From: Saccoglossus kowalevskii
Taxonomy: Eukaryota > Hemichordata > Enteropneusta > Harrimaniidae
NCBI RefSeq assembly: GCF_000003605.2
Contig: NW_003141825.1
Span: 174,606 to 187,923, forward strand
Length of the DNA stretch: 13,318 nt
Direction: 5' to 3'
Shown in pieces: positions 1 through 8,100 of this stretch. The notes under the pieces were generated by a model, which was not told the DNA's origin, made no database searches, and was given only the letters and a program-made list of their open reading frames with translations. The first letter of the stretch is position 1, and every line of letters begins with the position of its first letter. A program made the translations under genes and the position numbers.

Positions 1-1214
1 ATGAAATGTTTGATTTTGATGTGTAATGTGTATGGTGATACTACTTTGGATACATTTTAATTACAGAAGCTGTTCGACCAAAAATGTTCGTTAGTGGGAG
101 GGGAACACATAATTTTATGCAGTGGGGAAAGGGGAGGCAGAAAATGAAAAGGGCGGGCAGAGTTTCAATTCCACAATGGGAGGGCACTTTCTGAAAGGAG
201 TAGAGGGAGGGCACAACCCGAACAGCTTTGGGGTACCCTAATTTTCGTGAATGACATTTAAAATCGATAGGAACAACTACATGGGCTTTTCCTAATAATT
301 TGAATGAAAATTTGTAAAATCGTTCGTTGGCTGCTTCTGAAAATACATTGTTTGTTTACATGAAATTATAATACACTCTGCGCGAAGTCTGATTTCGAGA
401 ATAAGTTATTCACAAATACGCATTTGACAACCGTTCTGTGTCAGTCCTTTAAGTATGGAATGATCGCATGGGTACATATGATGTAAGACATTATACTAAC
501 GACATCAAGTACATGTCCTGTTCAAGTAGATTTAATCTTAAATTATTGGATTTCACTATCCGGGGAAATTAGGAGCTAAAGATATATCCTAACTTTTCCC
601 TGTGTTTTCTTCAACTTTATATGTGTACTATATTCTGTATCTCACATCATCTCAAACTGAAACTTTCCATCTATTGAGTGTAGGGAACACTTCTTCAAAT
701 GTGCCCAACATCAAATCATGTATCCAATTATTTCCTGCAGGCGAACGGTACTCAGATGAATAATTACCCCTCTTATTATTCACTTTCACATAACCTTAAT
801 GAGCACGTATTGTCATTTATTTTAGTTTTTATCTTATGTAATACTGTACAAAAAATATCAATGTAGTGTACATAATGACAGAAAATAACTAGGAGTCAGA
901 CTAATCTGTTTGCGAACTAATATTCATTTGTAGCCATTAAACATGAGTATATGTCACGTGATCTGCCACATTGGCCCCCTAAAATAGTATGTTTGGCTTA
1001 GTAGGACATAGATTCGAAAATAACAAGAAATGGTAAACCTCTCAGGGTAAAACATTAAATTAAATATCGAATCTGACGATGGTTTCATTAAATTGATATA
1101 GAATAATTTGTAATTTGGCAAATTTCATTTGGATATCAGCTTTGGTGTTTCGAATAAAAAAAAACATTTATCTCAATCATGATTTTATTCTTAATATTGT
1201 CGTCTTTTCTGTAG
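1..1214. other. 5' flank or upstream intron of gene A, no exon recognised
   Basis: No further copy of the G[TS]DCxDCG cysteine module was found here on either strand. The stretch ends in a pyrimidine-rich tract and AG at 1213-1214, the acceptor of the first recognised exon of gene A, so at least its right end should be intron. Positions 96-212 carry a run of G-tracts on the plus strand, and GGGAGGGCAC occurs twice there (178-187 and 205-214). A short ATG frame at 1-60 was considered as a signal-peptide exon and rejected. Confidence 0.5.
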
Positions 1215-1346
1215 CAACGTGTTTCGAGACTTGCGTATATTCAAACAATGATGAATGTGACGATGGTGGACCAGGTGCCAACTATACAGATTGCTTTTAC
1301 GGCACAGACTGTGCAGACTGCGGTACAAGGTATCACGAGTTTCAAC
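1215..1346 (+). CDS. Gene A exon: cysteine module 1
   Basis: This 132-bp symmetric phase 1-1 exon has its acceptor after TTTTCTGTAG and its donor as C|GTAAGT. It starts inside a codon ending in CA and reads T-C-F-E-T-C, then a DDGGPG turn, then YGTDCADCGTR. Cysteine spacing is 3, 7, 11, 5, 2. NYT is a possible N-glycosylation site. The same frame stays open leftward to an ATG at 1115, which would add 33 residues ending FSVA before TCFETC and could be a fused signal peptide. I prefer the splice reading, because the phase matches every other module exon and pyrimidine-rich intron ends often read as hydrophobic residues. Confidence 0.82.
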
Positions 1347-3503
1347 GTAAGTCAACAGTTTTCGAACGATTGAAATGAAAAGAAATGTAATTTTTTTAGC
1401 AGTCTACAATATATTTAGTTGAAATATATTTAGTGTGTTAACAAAAAGGGCGAACAAAAATTGATATTATATAGGAAACAAATAAAAAAGGCGTGTTCCA
1501 ATTATACTAGACCATCTCTAATCGTCAAAAAGATCTGTATATTTGACCCCTGTCAAAAGTGCCTTTTTCCACTAAACACTAGATCAAGGGTATATCAACG
1601 TGTTAAGTTAAGTTGAATTTAATAAGTATTTTTGCATTTGCTTTTTATCGATTGTGATAATAAATTCTAAATGGGGATTTATATATTCACAACTATGACG
1701 AATCCATATGTGCGTCATGTCATTCGTATGCATATGCATTTGTTTCTCGATCCAATTCAAAATGTCCGAATGGCAACCATTTCATATACCACTACTTCAA
1801 AATGCAAGCATTTCTGCCCTTTCAGAGCCGGATATTTGTTGCGCGGGACCGACACCTAATTCGTTCAAACTTAATACATATATTACAAATATCTAAGGAG
1901 GATACACCATGCAAAAATAGTAGTGTTGTAGAAGATGAAATTCATTTAATTTCAACTTGTGACAATCACATCAATGAACGCTAAAAAATGTATAGCCATT
2001 TGACGAAGCAAATTCTGGACTTTCAATTCCTTTCGAAGACAAACAAGTTTATTACAATAATGAAAAATTAAAACATGCACCTGATAAGGTAGTTGATTAT
2101 TTAAAAACTTCATTTAGTAAACATAGCACGTTTTCAAAATCAGATTCAAAATGGCTGATTTAAATAAGTGGCCATATTGTTTAATTTGCATAATGTTGTT
2201 CCGGGGCATATATCTGAACTGCCTTACCTGATTGTATTTACACAAACATTCTACATTATATAACGAATGCGCATTGAGATATATTCAATAAAATGTGTTA
2301 AGATTAAGATTTTTTGGAACTAGATTCCAGGTTACCGTGGATTGATTTGCTTTAAATGTGATAGATACACTAGTAATAACATTTTTCAACATTATCACAT
2401 GTTAGTTCGTAATTTCAGGAGTTCGTTATTAAGTTTTCTAAATCAATATTCACCATCTCGGCATGCATTTGAACAAACACTTTGTTTCTATCGAGTTTTT
2501 CTACACATTAGCTAGTTTTGTTACGCTGTTACTCATCCAATACTACCCTACAAATGATCAATTTTACCCATTGCCAGTCAAATCCACTTCCCAAAGTTCA
2601 CACACATGAAGATTTAGTGATCTAGATGTGAAGTAAAATGTATTCAATTCGTACACTAAGTAATTATGATACTATTTATGTTATTTTCAGCGACACTCTG
2701 CACTGACACGTGTGATAGTGCTAACAACGGCGAATGCGATGATGACAGCTTCTTCAGTAGCAGTTTTAACTGTTATCTTGGTACAGACTGCTCGGACTGC
2801 GGCATACGAGGAGGTCAGTAACCATGACACTGTCATGTATTCGGCACCGCCAAATAAAATTTGCAACATTATCATGGATGCTCTTCAGTTTCAGAAGAAA
2901 AAAATCCTGAAAAAATCTCGGTCAACTTTGGTAATTTGCATAAAAACTCGCACATGCACTACAACAATTTTTCACATTACACCATTTTATAATATCTGTT
3001 CAGTTTTACCAGACCTGTACCTTTTACCAACAACGGCAAATAGTGAGACAACGGTATCGACAATGTCAACATCGATATCAACGACGAAAGAAAACGTGAC
3101 AGGTGAGTATAGTCAATGTTAGTCTGGTGATAAAGCAATACAGATCTAAGAACCCTGTTCTGAAATGAAATCACGTAAAAGTATAGTTTGTATTTTGTAA
3201 AAGGTCTTCTGGTTGGCTACCAGATTCTGTCACAGGAGAGCTCAAGTTACGAACATCGGGTTACGAAACATCGAGTTAAAAAAATGACCACGCCCATATT
3301 TTGAAAATATGAAATACTTGTAAATTTGTGCCATATTACACTCACTTTCAGAAGACAGTCAACAATCGTGGATGATTATCGGAGTGGGTACTGCAAGTGG
3401 TGTCCTCATTTTTGCCATTCTAATAGTTACTACGGTCGCGTGCATAAAACACCACAGCCATATGAAAAACCAAGTCACGCCCGTCCATCTGATACAAGAA
3501 TAA
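1215..3503 (+). CDS. Gene A: spliced type I membrane protein with cysteine modules (5' partial)
   Basis: Joined exons are 1215-1346, 2691-2813, 3004-3102 and 3352-3503, giving 167 complete codons plus stop TAA at 3501-3503. All junctions are phase 1 and GT-AG. In order the product has two six-cysteine modules, each C-x3-C-x7-C-x11-C-x5-C-x2-C-G-x-R, a Thr/Ser-rich stalk of about 33 residues, one hydrophobic helix (WMIIGVGTASG to IVTTVACI) and an 18-residue tail starting KHHSHMK. Possible N-glycosylation sites are NYT in module 1 and NVT at the end of the stalk. The signal peptide and start codon are not visible, so the gene is 5' partial. The expected topology is modules outside the cell and tail in the cytoplasm. 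Gene B at the other end of the window, on the opposite strand, has the same plan and is presumably a paralogue. No catalytic domain is visible. Function is unknown; adhesion, ligand binding or a decoy role are only guesses. The exon chain is well supported by the preserved frame and matching modules. Confidence 0.8.
1347..2690 (+). other. Gene A intron between modules 1 and 2
   Basis: This 1,344-bp intron runs from GTAAGT to TTATTTTCAG. It carries a decayed retroelement fragment (1802-2163, listed separately) with an AATAAA at 2287-2292 that would suit that element's 3' end. No extra cysteine-module exon was seen in it. Confidence 0.75.
1802..2163 (+). pseudogene. Decayed C-terminal fragment of a LINE-type reverse transcriptase ORF
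   Basis: The frame from 1802 has Arg-rich SRIFVARDRHLIRS, then PCKN, VEDEIHLISTC and NHINER before a stop at 1982-1984. Continuing in the same frame gives KMYSHLTKQILDFQFLS and TNKFITIM. A shift to another frame near 2059 then gives NEKLKHAPDKVVDYLKTSF. This order (Arg-rich stretch, C...C, [VI]EDE-x-H-[FL]-x3-C, R, then an F-LS-KF patch and a C-terminal helix) is what I know from the C-terminal tail of invertebrate LINE-type ORF2 proteins. A CxxC zinc pair is incomplete here, with only one Cys before VEDE. One in-frame stop and one frameshift show that it is dead. It sits inside an intron of gene A, on the same strand. The family is not assigned, and the upstream limit is uncertain because reverse-transcriptase motifs are absent. 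Confidence 0.55.
2691..2813 (+). CDS. Gene A exon: cysteine module 2
   Basis: This 123-bp symmetric phase 1-1 exon has acceptor TTATTTTCAG and donor GGAG|GTCAGT. With the last base of the previous exon it reads P-T-L-C-T-D-T-C, then SANNGEC, then a DDDSFFSSSFN spacer, then YLGTDCSDCGIRG. Cysteine spacing is 3, 7, 11, 5, 2, identical to module 1. The usual DDGG turn is replaced by DDDS, so the two glycines kept in the other three modules are missing. The only long open frame over this exon is an unrelated shifted one. Confidence 0.85.
2814..3003 (+). other. Gene A intron between module 2 and stalk
   Basis: This 190-bp intron runs from GTCAGT to ATCTGTTCAG. A second in-frame AG lies 9 bases further on at 3011-3012, so the acceptor choice may vary by three codons. 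Confidence 0.7.
3004..3102 (+). CDS. Gene A exon: Thr/Ser-rich stalk
   Basis: This 99-bp phase 1-1 exon has donor ACAG|GTGAGT. It reads V-L-P-D-L-Y-L-L-P-T-T and then a Thr/Ser-rich run (TTVSTMSTSISTT) ending KENVT, where NVT is a possible N-glycosylation site. It has no cysteine. Such a segment between folded modules and a membrane helix usually acts as an extended O-glycosylated stalk. Using the alternative acceptor at 3011-3012 would drop three residues and give D-L-Y at the junction without a frame change. Confidence 0.75.
3103..3351 (+). other. Gene A intron between stalk and membrane exon
   Basis: This 249-bp intron runs from GTGAGT to CTCACTTTCAG. It includes a small tandem repeat, GTTACGAACATCGG followed at once by GTTACGAAACATCGAG (3246-3275). 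Confidence 0.75.
3246..3275. repeat. Short tandem duplication in intron
   Basis: There are two adjacent copies of a 14-16 bp unit, GTTACGAACATCGG and GTTACGAAACATCGAG, differing mainly by one inserted A. Probably replication slippage; no function is suggested. Confidence 0.6.
3352..3503 (+). CDS. Gene A last exon: transmembrane helix and tail
   Basis: The acceptor is CTCACTTTCAG and phase is 1. The exon reads E-DSQQSW, then about 24 hydrophobic residues (MIIGVGTASG, VLIFAILIV, TTVACI), then the basic stop-transfer KHHSHMK and a tail ending THAT reads QVTPVHLIQE before TAA. The helix contains GxG and small-residue spacing (GVGTASG), which can favour helix packing, although that is inference. 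The tail is only 18 residues and has no ITAM, ITIM or kinase domain. Confidence 0.85.
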
Positions 3504-3694
3504 GAACCCTGCCGTGCCGTTTAGCCTGAGTGAGCGGTCAATATATCCAGATTTATCATGCGATTATCATAGCTACTAGCAGAACGACGACGACCGTGGG
3601 CGCCATAGAAGTCACACGTTCAAATACAACACATTTTTACAAATAGACGAACTGAAGATAGACAACTGTATTCAGTTATTGTTTTGTAAACAAA
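3504..3694 (+). other. Gene A probable 3' UTR
   Basis: This stretch follows the TAA stop and runs to the first poly(A)-signal-like hexamer. No further exon with a module or helix was seen. Confidence 0.5.
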
Positions 3695-3700
3695 ATTAAA
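3695..3700 (+). terminator. Candidate poly(A) signal of gene A (ATTAAA)
   Basis: ATTAAA lies 191 bp after the stop codon, in an AT-rich stretch followed by a T-rich segment. It is the commonest variant of AATAAA. No plain AATAAA was seen closer to the stop. The call is position-based only. Confidence 0.4.
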
Positions 3701-4416
3701 TTAGCATTTATTTCGAATAATTATTTCTATTAGAAAACAAAACGCGAAGATTTACGGGTTTAATAAGTTCATCGGATTTACGGCGACCTACGTAACCGGG
3801 GTTGCTACAAAACTCGTATACAGTACACATTAAACTCACAATGAACACTGGATTTACGTAAGTCGTAGCCAGGTTTATTTAAGGAAGATGTTACACTTTA
3901 ACGACGTCAGCGCGTGAGAATATATATATCCACGCCTTATCAAACATTTGTTGTTTATGTGCATTTCAATCTATATCTTCACCAACCTTATTTAGCTGTC
4001 GCCTCATCGTTATACATTGGCAGAATTCCCTCTGTAAACCTGTGTTCATTCTCGACAAAGTCAAAGACAGCGGCGCGCGCTCTGGTGCGGTACCATGGTA
4101 AATGGAAGGCGAAGTCGAGCGTAATCGAACGTGAAGTCGCGTGCTTACGTAATTTTTAAGCATGCCCCTCCCCGTGGTTTAAGTTATGTATGTGATATAT
4201 GACGGCAACATATATTGGATCAATTTTGAAATTAATGCGAGTTGTCGTTACAAGGACGCTAATTGGTGGATCCAGTACCCCGGAGCGTCCAATCAAATCA
4301 TTCAATGAAACTGAGGACAAATACAGATTTCCCTAACACGATCACGCACGGGTTCATAAGCACGGCATTGAAACCGTGCGATTCGGAAGATGTTCAAACT
4401 GTCATGATTTATATTT
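3701..4416. other. 3' flank of gene A, no gene recognised
   Basis: Two loosely similar direct segments share GGATTTACG and a CGACCTACGTAACC / CGTAAGTCGTAGCC core (about 3775-3800 and 3851-3873). A GC- and CpG-richer patch occurs at about 4068-4142. The open frames here have no recognisable domain and look like chance. Confidence 0.4.
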
Positions 4417-4527
4417 CAGCCTAATGGTGGTTGCCATGGCATCTACTGATAGGGTTAAATGACGAGGCCAGTCAGCTTAATAGTGGTTGCCATGACATCT
4501 ATTGATAAAGGTTAATGATGAAGCCAG
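4417..4527. repeat. 55-bp imperfect tandem duplication
   Basis: Copy 1 is 4417-4471 and copy 2 is 4473-4527, one base apart. Both begin CAGCYTAATRGTGGTTGCC and end GCCAG. They match at roughly 80% of positions. Most differences are transitions where copy 1 has G or C and copy 2 has A or T. Confidence 0.85.
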
Positions 4528-4730
4528 ATGGCGAACTAGTCGAAATCAGCCAAGATATCTCATGAGTTTGCAACTTTTTAAAGATTACAAAGTATGGGAA
4601 TGGTAATCCTAAACCAATGTTGTTGCGATTCTAAACTCATGTGGTATCTTTGTGGAATGTTATTGCAAGACTATTAAACCCATAAATATTAGTTGGCGTT
4701 GACAATATGATAGTGATTTTCTTAATAGCT

Positions 4731-4836
4731 TGACGATTAATCAATTGATTATGATGTGTAAAACTTTCATGTGATTGGTTGTTTGTTTGAGTCTCTTATA
4801 CTGATTGTAATTGGTTAAGGAATGACAAGTAATAAA
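4731..4836 (+). mobile_element. LTR-like segment, copy 1
   Basis: The segment starts TGACGATTAATCA, contains GTGATTGG, GAGTCTCTTATACTG and GTAATTGGTTA, and ends AAGTAATAAAG. It aligns in order with 6711-6834. ATTGG boxes followed by an AATAAA are typical of the U3-R part of an LTR. Just downstream at 4873 lies TGGTGGAGAATCGATAGAAC, which could be a primer-binding-site-like start, although I cannot assign a tRNA. No gag or pol frame follows. The terminal nucleotides of the LTR were not defined. Confidence 0.4.
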
Positions 4837-6710
4837 GGGTGATTTGAAGCTGTCTCGGGCGGAAGCTGGAGACTGGTGGAGAATCGATAGAACATGAATG
4901 GAGCTTGTGCGTGTTTTTTTGTGAGTCCAGCGTGGAGAACAATCGAATCCTGGTTACCTAAGTGAAAGGTTTTCAAACATCAAAGATACCTATCACACGT
5001 GGTGGAGAACCGGGCAGGTGTTTAACACACATTGTCATCCTGTGAAGAAAAGTGAAATGGCGAAGATATGTCTTTCTTGTGAACCGAACTAACAGCTCGA
5101 CGACTCAGAAACCGCGCTTGACGACTAACGACTTTACCCGAATGACACCGATGTACAACACTGAAGACATGAAGACTTCAAAGCCCCTACGGAAGGATGA
5201 GTATCGTATAGGACAGTATAATTAAGAATAGAGCGACATTAAAGACAGGAAGAAGAGAAAGAACGACCCGGACTAACCCGACAAGAGAAGAGACGCTTAT
5301 AGACTTTGACTTTAGCTATTTGCTTAGACAACCGCTCGTTGGACACTGTAATTGACACTGTGTAACTCAAGGACGTTGAACTCTTTTCCACAATCCTAAC
5401 CCTATTGTTCGGTAATGTATTGCTTGCTTTTCCTATCGTTTTTTTACCCTTTTTTTGTGGTGTCGAATTGTATGTATGTGGGCGCCCAGATTTTTGTTTC
5501 GAACTGATATTTAGTGACGTTCGAGGTCCTTTATAACGATTTAAGCGCGCCTCAGAGGATAAGTATTAGCAACACAGCGTTATGAGTTTTGTGAAGTTTT
5601 ATGGTGTTTTAATGAGTTTATGAGTAGGGATATGATGGGGAAAGTAATGCCCCAAAGAGTTTTTCAGAGTTTTGAGATTTGTCGATGTACAGAGATATCG
5701 ACGTTTTAAGAGTTGTTTTTGTTTACGTGTTGTTCCGGAATACTTCTGACGCTTTTTGAGTTTAGAGCACCTTTGTAACGTTTTTTAATGTCTTTTTGGG
5801 ATAAGAGTATGGTGCGCCCATATACGTATTGTTTGATAACGCAAGCTTTTGTTCATGATTGACAGGATTATATGTAACTCAGTAGATTTTATCGTTTTAG
5901 CCTTTTTCCGTCTTATTGCCAGAGGAGTAATGTGTTTATATAGCGGCTTTATCTTTGCATTCCGTTTCCACGCCTGTATGACTTTTTTTAGATTTGACGA
6001 TGAGTTCAGTTGAAGTTTATAAGCGTATAAGACAAGAGTTTGATTAATAGCTTGTTTATTCATTGTTTATTAGTGACCGCTTTGCAATGCTTTAACCGAG
6101 AGACGCATCCCTGGTAATCACGTGATCGTGCTGTCGACGGCCGCGATTGGCCGATCGCTTGGTTACACCGCCATGCCTTAGTTTTTTGACCTTTTGATAT
6201 AGAGTTTGTAACGTTAGTAACAGAGACAGTGCAGCGAAGGGTTACCCTCGGCGGACCCTTTTGAGAAAAGTGAGTCGATTGGTAGCCTTTCCCTTGTTTT
6301 TTGATTCATAACCGTTGATGTTTGAGACTTTATAACCATTGTATTTAGACATTATAATCATTGTACTTAATTAGTGTGTTTTACTCTTTTTGATTTATAC
6401 CTTTTCTTAGTATTGTATTTAACCTGTATGACGATGAGTAGAGGACGGTATCTTTGATTTGTGAACGTGTTATGCCGGGAGGCATATCTCAGTTTGGGTG
6501 AAAGGATGTGTCATGAATTAGTTTACGCGTATCTGTTGACCGACTTAATTAGCTGATTATTAGCGAATTGCTGTGTTATGTCTGTCATTGTTTAGGCCTA
6601 TTTGAAGTTTTGGACAGAACTTGGCTCAGTGATTTGGAACTAATTACGAGATAACCGTCGCTATTCTGACTATTAATTCTGACAGTTGGTATCCATAATT
6701 ATTAATGTAG
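4837..6710. other. Non-coding interior between LTR-like segments
   Basis: There is no supported gene. 4870-5400 is purine- and C-richer on the plus strand, with repeated GTGGAGAA motifs at about 4876, 4932 and 5001. From about 5400 to 6710 the plus strand is strikingly rich in T and G with few C. A 92-codon minus frame (6063-5785) lacks any domain and is probably a by-product of that skew. Leader-like and LTR-like retroelement sequence is the simplest reading. Confidence 0.4.
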
Positions 6711-6834
6711 TGAACGATTAATCAAAAGATATGACGTATTCAGTACTTAGTGTGATTGGCTTTATGATTGAAAGTTACGCCCTAGAGTCTTTTTACTGCT
6801 TTGTAATTGGTTAGAGTTTTGAAAGTGAATAAAG
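6711..6834 (+). mobile_element. LTR-like segment, copy 2
   Basis: This is the diverged direct counterpart of 4731-4836. It has TGAACGATTAATCA, TGTGATTGG, GAGTCTTTTTACTG, GTAATTGGTTA and AAGTGAATAAAG in the same order, about 1.98 kb downstream. It is followed by a short tandem motif (6874-6911) and, at about 7150, GTGTGGAGAACCCC, echoing the motif downstream of copy 1. That both copies are followed by the same kind of leader suggests two related 5' ends or solo LTRs rather than one intact element. Confidence 0.4.
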
Positions 6835-6873
6835 TTGTTTTAGTTGATCTTGGGGAGCACAGCACGATAGACG

Positions 6874-6911
6874 CAGTCGAGTCCAGTCCTGGAGAGTCGA
6901 GTCCTGGAGAG
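6874..6911. repeat. Short tandem repeat, GAGTCCTGGAGA type
   Basis: CAGTCGAGTCCAGTCCTGGAG is followed directly by AGTCGAGTCCTGGAGA. Looser echoes (AGTCTAAGAGAGTCTTGG) continue to about 6985. It lies where R-U5 of the second LTR-like segment would be. Confidence 0.6.
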
Positions 6912-7084
6912 CCTTGGGGCGAGTGTTGACGCAGTCTAAGAGAGTCTTGGTTCAGCCTTGCGATAGTCTTGGTGATTTTTCCCCAGGGCCCTGTGTCTTA
7001 TAGAGTGCTCGACAGTCCGACTAAGACGAGAGCTGAAACGTATTTCGTTGTGTGTGTCTTATTTGACTGTAAAATATAAGTGAC

Positions 7085-7200
7085 TTTCCCGATCCCGCAC
7101 CTCGAGGGGACGAGATATAGAGACGAGACGAGATTCCCCCCTGGCAAGTGTGGAGAACCCCGAGAGAAAAGATTTTCCCCCTGATAAAACTATGGATACG
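7085..7200. other. Purine-rich leader-like segment after LTR copy 2
   Basis: Contains ACGAGATATAGAGACGAGACGAGATTC with repeated GACGAGA, then TGGCAAGTGTGGAGAACCCC. The GTGGAGAACC core also occurs at about 5001. It may be a retroelement leader. No coding frame follows. Confidence 0.3.
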
Positions 7201-7961
7201 CTATAAACCTCGATACCGGGCCTTGTTCGTTTTTTTTTAATATTTGTGAACGGCCATCATTCGTTGACCCGTTTACGTCACGACATCTCTAGGGGGCGCA
7301 ATGACAACCATCGCGGTGAAAACAAAGGCCAAACACTCGCAGAAAACAGTACTTTGGGATGGTTGTTGAGACTCCCCTGAACAGTGTAACAAGATTAGCC
7401 ATGCACGTGTAACATTTTGGTTGATCAGGATTACTTCTAAGTTAAGTTTGTGTTGTTTTCTCGAATTTTCACCGGCTCGACCGGCGTTCCACAGCAGCGC
7501 GCACGGAGCCCATAGAAATGCATGGTACAGTGGTGTGACCGAGTTTTAGCGACGTGGAACGTCTTGTGACGTAGCTCCGCGCCCGAGGATAATCTTTACA
7601 AACAATGAGCGGTATGCCCTCGACGTGCAGTGTGAATTTAAGTTCCTTTGTATTTACGCACGGTAGCGAAATACACTCGGTATGCAATGATTATGCCAAT
7701 GAATGCATAAAGTCTGGTAGATGGTGTTGATAAGACGGTATTCAAAATATCTGTATACCTTAAGTTCGCAATATGATTGCATAAATCTAAAAAAAATACC
7801 CATGAACCACTGCGATTCCATTCAGAATGGATATGTCACTAACGTATAGACAGTAGCAACATCGTCGCATCACGTTCATAATATGTTTCTATTGATTTTT
7901 TTTTTTCACAACATTGCGATGATCCTGCTTGTATCAAAGAAAAAAATACAGCAAATCTTTA
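7201..7961. other. Intergenic, no gene recognised
   Basis: A CpG-richer patch lies at about 7465-7600 and includes GTTCCAC and, about 60 bp on, GTGGAAC in opposite orientation. The short minus frame over it has no domain. The rest is AT-rich with homopolymer runs. Confidence 0.4.
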
Positions 7962-8100
7962 CGCTGTGTTCACACGTGTGCCAACAAGCCAGTTTGCAGA
8001 CCAGCTTTATAGTTAAGCCGGCGTTGAAACGTGTATGAACAAGATAAGCCGGCGCCACGCCGATTTAGTTTAAGACGTCCTAAAATGGCACGTGTGAACA
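7962..8100. mobile_element. Small element with inverted ends, MITE-like
   Basis: The left end CGCTGTGTTCACACGTGTGCC (7962-7982) is the imperfect inverse of GGCACGTGTGAACA (8087-8100). The interior has two AAGCCGGCG copies (about 8015 and 8046), each near a CGTGTATGAACAA or CGTGTGAACAA. It has no coding capacity. A short non-autonomous DNA element or a foldback repeat would fit. Target-site duplications were not found by eye. Confidence 0.45.

Noticed and set aside
1-60. ATG frame with MKCLILMC start as a possible signal-peptide exon
   Set aside because: It is only 19 codons, the hydrophobic run is too short for a normal signal peptide, the donor-like sites are weak, and the window edge gives no upstream context.
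1215-2813. Naming the modules as Lin12-Notch or LDL-A repeats
   Set aside because: There is general similarity in cysteine number and acidic residues, but the spacing and the terminal C-x2-C-G-x-R do not fit those families.
2712-3122. 136-codon plus-strand frame
   Set aside because: It reads module exon 2 in the wrong frame and runs through an intron. Only its 3004-3102 part is the true stalk frame.
3914-4159. Overlapping plus and minus frames of 81 and 65 codons
   Set aside because: They are opposite-strand frames over the same CpG-richer patch, with no domain on either and no splice partners.
5785-6063. 92-codon minus-strand Lys-rich frame
   Set aside because: It has no domain, no splice or promoter context, and lies in a T/G-skewed repeat-like stretch that favours open minus frames by composition.
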